7,503 nucleotides of DNA, taken from NCBI GenBank assembly GCA_025350085.1, contig JANXYI010000164.1, positions 1-7,503 of the forward strand, written 5' to 3'. Below the pieces are notes generated by a model. That model was not told where the DNA came from and ran no database searches. It saw nothing but the letters and a program-made list of their open reading frames with translations. This document shows, piece by piece, positions 1 to 5,657 of the stretch. Numbering within the stretch: position 1 is the first letter of the stretch; the number at the start of each line of letters is the position of its first letter. The stretch is from Deltaproteobacteria bacterium. Lineage in GTDB: Bacteria > Desulfobacterota > Desulfovibrionia > Desulfovibrionales > Desulfovibrionaceae. Both the position numbers and the translations under genes were made by a program.

Positions 1-594
1 GGCTGTGGCGATGGGCCCCTCCACAGGCTGGGTGGGGCGCTGGGCGGGCGCGCTGTCGCGGGGCCCAGCGAGGAAGCGGTACAGGGCGTACACGCCGCCG
101 TAAATGAACAGGTTCTCGATGAACCAGAGGTGGATGAACTCGAAGTTCGGCCCATTCGGCCCGGGCCAGAGAGCGGGCCGGTCAGTGAGGCCCAGGTACA
201 CGCCGGAGAAAAAGTCCGGGTAGCCGATGGCCGGCAGGTGTTTGAAGAGCACCTCGTGGGAGTAGATGAAGACCGGGGTGATGCCCAGCACCATGACCAC
301 GATGGGCACGCCGAAGCGCCACAAACGGTCGAGCACGAAGCGGCCCGGCCCCTTGCGGTCCAGGCTGCCGGGGTGGAAGAACCCGGCCATGAGGAAGAAC
401 AGGCCCATGAAGAAGGCCTCGTTGACGCCGAAGAACAGCGCGATCCAGTCGGAGTGCAGGGGCGACTGGAACAGCCACCAGCCCTCGCTGCCGTAGGGCT
501 GGCCCGCGTGGTGCGCCACCACGAGCAGGGACAAAAAGATGCGCACGTTGTCGATGTACGCCAGGCGGCTGGGTTTTGGGCTGGGCGCGCTCAC
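1..594 (-). CDS. Acyltransferase 3 family membrane protein (3' end outside window)
   Basis: This is the N-terminal 198 codons of an integral membrane acyltransferase; the reading frame is still open at the left edge. Family members transfer acetyl, succinyl or similar groups to surface sugars, lipids or other acceptors across the membrane. Visible family hallmarks are the R-X10-H motif in the first membrane helix (R18 to H29, within YIDNVRIF...VVAHHA), a second hydrophobic segment at about 50-73 (FFMGLFFLMAGFF), a basic loop at 80-93 followed by a helix at about 94-111, and HLWFIENLFIY at 155-165, the usual HLWFL-like motif. The GTG start is chosen because AAGGA lies 7 nt upstream and translation from it runs straight into the family's N-terminal motif; an ATG at 599-597 is followed by a stop after two codons. 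It follows the acvB-like gene by 16 nt on the same strand, so it is probably co-transcribed. The acceptor cannot be told from the fragment. Confidence 0.88.
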   Translation of the reverse strand, partial: MSAPSPKPSRLAYIDNVRIFLSLLVVAHHAGQPYGSEGWWLFQSPLHSDWIALFFGVNEAFFMGLFFLMAGFFHPGSLDRKGPGRFVLDRLWRFGVPIVVMVLGITPVFIYSHEVLFKHLPAIGYPDFFSGVYLGLTDRPALWPGPNGPNFEFIHLWFIENLFIYGGVYALYRFLAGPRDSAPAQRPTQPVEGPIATA

Positions 595-601
595 GTCATG
601 T

Positions 602-606
602 TCCTT
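602..606 (-). promoter_or_regulatory. Ribosome binding site deciding the GTG start of the acyltransferase
   Basis: AAGGA lies 7 nt before the GTG at 594-592. A nearer ATG (599-597) is only 2 nt from this site and opens a two-codon frame, ATG ACG TGA, so the GTG is the better start. Confidence 0.65.
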
Positions 607-610
607 AAGG

Positions 611-2038
611 CTAGTCCTGCACCGCGATGCCAGCCTCGCGCAGGATGGTCAGGGCGATGTGCGTGTATTCATTGTTGAAGTGGTGCCCGCCCGGCAGGAC
701 CAGCTGCTTCACGTTGGGCGCCTTGTAGTTCTGGCACAGGGTGCCCTCTTCATCACTGCCGCAGACGAGCAGCACCGGGGTCTTGGCCAGCCTGGGCATC
801 TCCGGGATCAGGGCGTGGCCCTCGGGCCGGTTCTCCTCGGTCAGCCAGTTGGACAGGCGGAACTCGAACTCCGTATGCGTGCCGGGCCCGAGCATGGCCA
901 CCACGGCCAGCTTGGACCGGGTACGCTCGCTCATGCGCCCGGCCATGAAGGGCAGGACGTCTGCGCCGATGGAGTAGCCGACCACGATGAAGCGCTCCGC
1001 GCCCCACTTCCTGGCGTAGTGGGTCAGCGTGCGCTCCAGGTCCCGGGCCATCTCGTCGGCCTCGCGCACGTTCCAGAAATATTTCAAGGAATTAAAGCCA
1101 ATCACAGAGACCCCGTGCTCGGCCAGGATGCCTCCGATCTGCTGGTCGATGCCGGCCCAGCCGCCGTCGCCGGTGACGATGACCGCCAGCGTCTTGCCGG
1201 GCCTCTGCGCGGGCAGCTCCACCAGGGGCAGGTCGTCGACACCAGCCTTGGCGCCAAACAGTCCCGTGCCCTTGGACTGGCCCGCCTTGGCCGGGACGAT
1301 GGCGTCCAGCGCCTCCCGGAAGGCCGTGCGCCACTGGCCGGGTTCGCTGAAGGTCCGGCCCTGGCCCGGGAGCTCCACCACGCGTGCGCGCGCGATCTGG
1401 CTGGCAAAGGCCTTGGCCTCGTCCGGGCTGAAAACGTCGTCCTGGCCGCCCTGGAGCAGCACCAGGGAGCCGAAGGGTTTGGCGACGGGCTGGAAGATGA
1501 CGGCGGGTGCGGCCCCTGTGGCGTTGTCGAACAAAAGCCCGTTGGCCGCGCAGAAAGGCTTGCCGATGGCCAGCCGCGGCGTAAAGCCCAGGGTGATGGC
1601 CCCGGCAAAGGTCTCCTTGGGGGCCTGGGCAAAGGTGGCGTAGGCCACGCCCGCACCCTCGCCGAAGCCCGCCAGCACGGGCTGGTGGTAGCCCTTGAAC
1701 CCCAGTGTCTTCTGCACGATCTTGCTCAGTCCCTCGAACTCCCAGGCCTGGTAGAAGCAGCCCTCGGCGCGCTCGCGCAGGGGCATGATGAGTCGGCTGG
1801 TGTCGATGCCGACCACGGTGGCGTCCATGTCGGCCATGGCCCGGGCGGCGCGGTCGGACCGCTCGTCCCAGGGGCCCTCGGAGAGCAGCAGCACGGCGCG
1901 GCCGGGCTCGGCCGCGTTGCGGTAGATGAGCACCTCCCCGAACACGCCGAAGCTGAGCTTTTCCGGGGCCTTTTCGGGCTTGGAGCAGGCGCAGAGCAGG
2001 ACAATGGCTGCCAGGAGGGCCGCGAGGCTTTTTTTCAT
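611..2038 (-). CDS. acvB: AcvB/VirJ-family lipoprotein, probable aminoacyl-phosphatidylglycerol hydrolase
   Basis: This 475-residue exported alpha/beta-hydrolase is of the VirJ/AcvB type. In Agrobacterium AcvB hydrolyses lysyl-phosphatidylglycerol made by the neighbouring LpiA/MprF, so the likely role here is turnover of aminoacylated lipid outside the inner membrane. The N-terminus has a short hydrophobic signal (MKKSLAALLA...) with a lipobox-like LCAC and candidate lipidation at C18; Ser follows the Cys. The C-terminal half (about 280-475) carries GDGGW (290-294), the nucleophile elbow GYSIG with S356, a candidate acid D429 in CGSDE, and H452/H453 in LPGGHHF. The first half (about 45-250) looks like a degenerate copy of the same fold, with GFGEG at the elbow. 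C426 and C435 could form a disulfide. The start is fixed by the signal peptide and by the ATGA overlap with the mprF stop; GGAG lies 10 nt upstream. The frame stays open far upstream inside mprF, but that part is not coding. Substrate lysine or alanine is unresolved. Confidence 0.88.
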   Translation of the reverse strand: MKKSLAALLAAIVLLCACSKPEKAPEKLSFGVFGEVLIYRNAAEPGRAVLLLSEGPWDERSDRAARAMADMDATVVGIDTSRLIMPLRERAEGCFYQAWEFEGLSKIVQKTLGFKGYHQPVLAGFGEGAGVAYATFAQAPKETFAGAITLGFTPRLAIGKPFCAANGLLFDNATGAAPAVIFQPVAKPFGSLVLLQGGQDDVFSPDEAKAFASQIARARVVELPGQGRTFSEPGQWRTAFREALDAIVPAKAGQSKGTGLFGAKAGVDDLPLVELPAQRPGKTLAVIVTGDGGWAGIDQQIGGILAEHGVSVIGFNSLKYFWNVREADEMARDLERTLTHYARKWGAERFIVVGYSIGADVLPFMAGRMSERTRSKLAVVAMLGPGTHTEFEFRLSNWLTEENRPEGHALIPEMPRLAKTPVLLVCGSDEEGTLCQNYKAPNVKQLVLPGGHHFNNEYTHIALTILREAGIAVQD

Positions 2039-4590
2039 TTGGCGATGACTCCGCGCATGCCGCCCGAGACCAGGGTGGCGATGTTGGCCAGTACGCGCGG
2101 CGGCACGGTGCCGCCGGGGCAGGCCAGGTACTTGGACTCCCAGACCGGATCGAACTTGTCCTTGAAGCGGCGCAGGCCCTGGAAATTGTACAGCTGTCCG
2201 CCGTAACTGTACAGCAGGCCGCCCAGGCGCGTCCAGGTGGGCGCGAGCACGTGGCGTTCCAGGCCGGAGAAGGGGGCCATGCCCAGGTTGAACCACTGGT
2301 AGCCCTGCTCGCGGCCCCAGAGCATGAGCATGATGTACAAAAACTCCATGACGCTCGCGGGCGCGTCCGGGGCGTAGCGCATGAGGTCCACCGAGAGCTC
2401 CTCGCGGCCCAGGCAGTCCCAGATGTTGGCAAAGGCCACGATCTTGCCCTCGCGGCGCACCAGGGCGATGGGGCAGTCCTCCAGGTACTCCGCGCTGAAG
2501 AAGCCCAGGGAGAATTTCTTCTCGCGCGCGTTTTTCGACGCCAGCCAGGCGTCGGAAACGCTTTTCAGCTCGGGCAGCAGCCCACGCGTGGCGGAGACCG
2601 GCGCGACCTCGAAGACGCAGCCTTCCTTCTCGATCATGTTGCGCGTGTAGCGCAGGCCCTTGCGCGTCTGCCCGGCCAGGGAAAACTCCGGGAGATGCAC
2701 CCGGGCCTCCTCGCCGATCTTGACGATGGTCAGGCCGAGGTCGAGATACAGCGGCAGATTTTCTTTCCCCGCCTGGTAGAAGGCCGTCCACCCGGCATAG
2801 AGGTCGACCATCTCGCGGAAGCGCCAGGCCAGCTCCTCGCGCGCGGCGGGCGGGCCCACGGGGTCGCCCATGCAGACCCAGCTCTTGCCCGCCACGGCGT
2901 ACATGAGAAAACCCGTGTTGTCCTGGCTCACCAGAAAGCTCTTGTCGCGCAGCATGGCCAGGTGGGCAAAGGTGTTCGGCGAGCGCTGCACCAGCTGCCG
3001 CACGGTCTCGATGTCGCCCTCGCATGGCGGGGCGTAGCGCGGCCGGGCCGAGCGCATGAGCCTGAGGCCCGCCACGAAGACCACGGCCACCAGCGTGCCC
3101 ACTGTGGCGCGCATGAAGCGGCTGGGCTCGTCCTCGAAGGTGAAGACCCACCACAGCTGGCGGTCCAGGGCGTCGTCGCCGTAGGCCATGACGCCCAGCA
3201 GAATGGTTGAGCCCAGCGCCAGCACCGTGGCCGCGATCCAGCCCGCGGTGAAGCCCTCGGACAAGAGCGAGGCCTTGCGGTAGAACAGCTTGTGGCAGGG
3301 CAGCAGCGCCAGCAGCAGCACGGAGAGGAAGAAGGCCTCCTCGTAGTCCAGGCCCTTCAGCAGGCAGGCGATGATGCCCACGAACAGCACCACGGCGGTG
3401 ACGTAATAGGCGGCGTCCAGGCGCTTGTGCAGGCCGCGCGCCAGGATGAGCAGGCCCAGGCCGACCAGGCTGCCCATGAAGTGCGAGACCTCCAGCACGC
3501 CCAGCGGCAGGAAGTCCTGCAGCCATTCCAGGCGCGAGGACACGGCCGGGGTGGCGCCGGAGAAGAGCATCACCACTCCGGCCACAAAGGTGGTCCCGGA
3601 CAGCAGGCGCGGGGCCAGCACCGGGAGCCAGTCGGCCAGAAAGGCCAGGATGCCCTTGAGGGTCTTCTTGGCGGCGATGGTTTCGCGGACGCCGAGCAGC
3701 GCCGAGGCCAGGGCCAGGGGCGCGGCGTAGTACACCAGGCGGTAGAACACCAGCGCGGCAAAGAGCGCGGGCGCCGGGATGCGCGGAGTCAAGAGGAAGA
3801 TCAGGCAGGACTCGAACACGCCGAGGCCGCCGGGCACCTGGCTGACGAGTCCGGCGATCTGGCCGAGCAGGAAGGCCCCCAGCACCAGCGGGAAGGTCAC
3901 GTTGGCCCAGGGCGGCAGCAGCGCGTAGAGCACCGCCGCGGCCAGCGCCCAGTCCAGAGAGGCCACGGCCACCTGGACGAGCGCGCTCGGAAATTGCGGC
4001 AGCAGCAGCTCGAAGCGGCCGATGCGCCAGGTCGACTCCTTGCGGGACGCGGCCAGGAGGTAGAGGCAGGGCGGAATGAGCAGGATCAGGCCGAGTGGTC
4101 GGGTGGTGTGGAAGGGCAGGCTGATCCAGTCGGGCAGGGGCAGGGGCCGCACGGTGAAGATGATGCCGCCGATGGAGAAGAGCCCCAGCCACAGGGTGAG
4201 GGTGGTGAAGACCACGATCTTGGCGATCTGTCCCGGGGTCAGGCCCCAGGAGGTGTACAGGCGGTAGCGCACGGAGCTGCCGGCCAGGGTGGAGAGGCCG
4301 ATGGTGTTGCTAAAGGCGTTGCCCGCGAACGAGGCGAAGGCCGCCTTCAGGTGCGGCAGCGGGTGGCCGATGTAGCGCAGGGCCAGGATGTCGTAGCCCG
4401 CGAGCACCGCGAAGTTCACGGCCGTGAGCCCGAAGGCCAGGAGCAGGTCGCGGTCGGTCTCGTGGACGAGCATGTCCACGATCTCCTGGATGCTGTGCCC
4501 GGCCAGCTGCGTCGAGAGCGCCCAGCCCGCTGCGGCGAGCAGGACCAGGGCCAGGGCGGGGCCGAGGAAGGGCGTGAGCCGCTTCAGCAT
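2035..4590 (-). CDS. mprF: MprF-type phosphatidylglycerol aminoacyltransferase/flippase
   Basis: This 851-residue bifunctional membrane protein has about the length usual for MprF. The family transfers lysine or alanine from aminoacyl-tRNA to phosphatidylglycerol on the cytoplasmic side and flips the product, giving resistance to cationic peptides and acid. The N-terminal flippase part (about 1-510) is a series of hydrophobic helices and includes the conserved QVPGGLGVFES (251-261). The soluble C-terminal synthase domain (about 520-840, DUF2156/GNAT-like) includes KIGEEARV (624-631), SVDLMRYAP (733-741), FNLGMAPFSGLE (767-778) and YNFQGLRRFKDKFDP (801-815), all family signatures. The ATG at 4590 is preferred to an in-frame ATG 38 codons upstream because GGGGAG sits 5 nt before it, the hydrophobic N-terminus begins there, and the candidate -10 box overlaps the upstream ATG. 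It is the first gene of the operon and is coupled to the acvB-like gene by ATGA. Lysine versus alanine specificity cannot be read by eye. Confidence 0.95.
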   Translation of the reverse strand: MLKRLTPFLGPALALVLLAAAGWALSTQLAGHSIQEIVDMLVHETDRDLLLAFGLTAVNFAVLAGYDILALRYIGHPLPHLKAAFASFAGNAFSNTIGLSTLAGSSVRYRLYTSWGLTPGQIAKIVVFTTLTLWLGLFSIGGIIFTVRPLPLPDWISLPFHTTRPLGLILLIPPCLYLLAASRKESTWRIGRFELLLPQFPSALVQVAVASLDWALAAAVLYALLPPWANVTFPLVLGAFLLGQIAGLVSQVPGGLGVFESCLIFLLTPRIPAPALFAALVFYRLVYYAAPLALASALLGVRETIAAKKTLKGILAFLADWLPVLAPRLLSGTTFVAGVVMLFSGATPAVSSRLEWLQDFLPLGVLEVSHFMGSLVGLGLLILARGLHKRLDAAYYVTAVVLFVGIIACLLKGLDYEEAFFLSVLLLALLPCHKLFYRKASLLSEGFTAGWIAATVLALGSTILLGVMAYGDDALDRQLWWVFTFEDEPSRFMRATVGTLVAVVFVAGLRLMRSARPRYAPPCEGDIETVRQLVQRSPNTFAHLAMLRDKSFLVSQDNTGFLMYAVAGKSWVCMGDPVGPPAAREELAWRFREMVDLYAGWTAFYQAGKENLPLYLDLGLTIVKIGEEARVHLPEFSLAGQTRKGLRYTRNMIEKEGCVFEVAPVSATRGLLPELKSVSDAWLASKNAREKKFSLGFFSAEYLEDCPIALVRREGKIVAFANIWDCLGREELSVDLMRYAPDAPASVMEFLYIMLMLWGREQGYQWFNLGMAPFSGLERHVLAPTWTRLGGLLYSYGGQLYNFQGLRRFKDKFDPVWESKYLACPGGTVPPRVLANIATLVSGGMRGVIAK

Positions 4591-4595
4591 TGCGT

Positions 4596-4601
4596 CTCCC
4601 C
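4596..4601 (-). promoter_or_regulatory. Ribosome binding site deciding the mprF start
   Basis: GGGGAG lies 5 nt upstream of the ATG at 4590-4588. It favours the 851-residue product over a version extended by 38 polar residues starting at 4704, whose extra stretch (Arg, Pro and His rich) looks unlike an MprF N-terminus. Confidence 0.7.
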
Positions 4602-4702
4602 GCTGGAGAAGGGCGGCCGGGTGAGCGTGCCGCGATGGTGGTCTGTGTTCATTGAGGCCTGCAACGCCTGAAACCGGGGCAGAGCCACGGCGTAATTGTT
4701 CC

Positions 4703-4731
4703 ATTTACTCCGCGCAGTGCTGGTCCGTCAA
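4703..4731 (-). promoter_or_regulatory. Candidate promoter of the mprF operon
   Basis: On the minus strand TTGACG (4731-4726) is followed after 17 nt by GTAAAT (4708-4703). The -35 box matches the sigma-70 consensus at five of six positions; the -10 box is poor (three of six). It would give a leader of roughly 100 nt before mprF. The 198 nt between mprF and the glycosyltransferase (4591-4788) hold no gene. I see no good terminator there, so read-through from the glycosyltransferase into mprF remains possible. Confidence 0.35.
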
Positions 4732-4788
4732 ATCCTGCTTGAGCGGGAGGAGACCGGCCCACGTCGTTCGGTCATCTTCCGGCCCGCA

Positions 4789-5553
4789 TCATCCAGTCGG
4801 ATGGACAGGGCCGACGGCCGGGGGCGCCACGGCTGCCTGGGTCTGCAGTGCCTTGAGCGCGGCGCGCCAGTCCGGCCCGAACCGGGCGGCCATGTAGGGT
4901 TCCTCTGCGGCCGCAGCCCTGGACAGAAAGCCCTCCTGCTCCCGGGCGGTGGAATGGTACCGGTGCCGGACCACGACCTGGTCGTCCACGACCACGCCCC
5001 AGCCGGCCTGGTGCGCCCGCCACGACAGCCAGGCGTCCACGCCGTAGCCAAACTCGTTGCCAGCGCAGTCGAGCCCGCCGAGCTCGCGCACGCAGTCGAG
5101 GCGAAGGAGCGGGGCAATGCCGTCCACATAGGCTGCCCTGCGCCACTGCGAGCCCGGCCGCTGCACCATCTGGGCGTGGTAGGGGTTGACCAGGGTCGAG
5201 GGGGAGTAGACACCGACGCGGCCGAGTTCCTTCTCGATGTGCGCGAGCCTGGTCCAGGCCCGCTCAATGTGCGGGGCGGGCGAATCAAAGAGCAGATCGT
5301 TGTTGAGAAACCACAGGTGCGACGCCCCCTGCTCCCCGCAGACCTTGAGCGCGTACTCCAGCGCCCCGGCCCAGTAGAGGTTTTGCTGGGTGCGTGTCCA
5401 GGCGTCTGGAAAGGGCTCGGGCGAGGCGTTGTCCAGGACGCGGACCTGCCCGCGCCAGGGCGCGTCGCTCGCGGTGAGCTGAGCGTGCAGGGCGGCGGTG
5501 CGGGTTGCGGGGCCGTAGTGCAGGATGACTATGGCCAGGGATGGTTCCAGCAT
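4789..5553 (-). CDS. Family 2 glycosyltransferase (rhamnosyltransferase-like, GT-A fold)
   Basis: This is a 254-residue soluble glycosyltransferase that would move a sugar from a nucleotide donor to a surface glycan or protein acceptor in the cytoplasm. It begins directly with the first beta strand of the GT-A fold, SLAIVILHYG (5-14), followed by VLDNAS (39-44) for nucleotide binding, NLYWAGALEYAL (58-69) in the place of the usual N-x-GFAGG-N segment, and WFLNNDLLF (81-89), where NND stands in the DxD position. VDGIAPLLRLDCVRELGGLD (143-162) and FGYGVDAWLSWRAHQAGW (168-185) match the acceptor-side and catalytic ED-like region of rhamnosyltransferase-like members. The C-terminal tail from about 235 is Ala/Pro-rich and probably disordered. 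No strong ribosome binding site precedes the ATG; the start rests on the fold beginning at residue 5. It is divergent from the TPR-glycosyltransferase gene and 198 nt upstream of mprF. Donor and acceptor are unknown. Confidence 0.88.
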   Translation of the reverse strand: MLEPSLAIVILHYGPATRTAALHAQLTASDAPWRGQVRVLDNASPEPFPDAWTRTQQNLYWAGALEYALKVCGEQGASHLWFLNNDLLFDSPAPHIERAWTRLAHIEKELGRVGVYSPSTLVNPYHAQMVQRPGSQWRRAAYVDGIAPLLRLDCVRELGGLDCAGNEFGYGVDAWLSWRAHQAGWGVVVDDQVVVRHRYHSTAREQEGFLSRAAAAEEPYMAARFGPDWRAALKALQTQAAVAPPAVGPVHPTG

Positions 5554-5604
5554 TTGGGGTCTTGCCTGCTTGTGCGATTTTATGCGATGTTTGTAGAGTT
5601 TGCG

Positions 5605-5632
5605 AGTATCCGGCGCGGTCGTGGATTGTCAA
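5605..5632 (-). promoter_or_regulatory. Sigma-70-type promoter for the small glycosyltransferase
   Basis: On the minus strand a perfect TTGACA (5632-5627) is separated by 16 nt from GATACT (5610-5605), which matches the -10 consensus at four of six positions. It predicts a start of transcription near 5598 and a leader of about 45 nt. The promoter lies in the 104-nt divergent gap, so anything bound here could affect the rightward gene too. A second AT-rich stretch on the same strand, TAAAAT near 5577-5582, has no good -35 box. Confidence 0.55.
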
Positions 5633-5646
5633 GGCGCAGCCGGATA

Positions 5647-5652
5647 AAGGAG
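5647..5652 (+). promoter_or_regulatory. Strong ribosome binding site deciding the TPR-glycosyltransferase start
   Basis: AAGGAG lies 5 nt before the ATG at 5658. This favours the 571-residue product over an in-frame ATG at 5541, which would fall inside the start of the divergent gene and upstream of the whole intergenic region. Confidence 0.8.
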
Positions 5653-5657
5653 ACAGC

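Noticed and set aside
539..2206. Long plus-strand open frame (555 codons) opposite the acvB-like gene.
   Set aside because: It is antisense to a well-supported gene, rich in Gly, Ala, His and Gln, with no recognisable motif. It is a compositional shadow.
2039..4192. Minus-strand frame upstream of the acvB-like start stays open for about 2.1 kb inside mprF, which would make a 1193-residue protein.
   Set aside because: The upstream part is Arg/Pro/Ala/Gly-rich without domains and overlaps mprF, whose frame carries all family motifs. The signal peptide at 2038 marks the true start. The open frame is explained by high GC.
3292..4671. Plus-strand open frame (459 codons) opposite mprF.
   Set aside because: Its product is extremely Gln/Gly/Glu/Arg-rich, as expected from reading Leu/Ala membrane codons backwards. 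No domain or ribosome binding site supports it.
4745..4788. Possible terminator after the small glycosyltransferase (GACCG and CGGTC on the minus strand).
   Set aside because: The stem is only 5 bp with a 12-nt loop and no T-run follows.
5593..5619. TAGAGTTT, close to a FliA (sigma-28) -35 box, facing the TPR-glycosyltransferase.
   Set aside because: The sequence 11 nt downstream (GCGCGGTC) does not resemble GCCGATAA, so there is no real match to a flagellar promoter.
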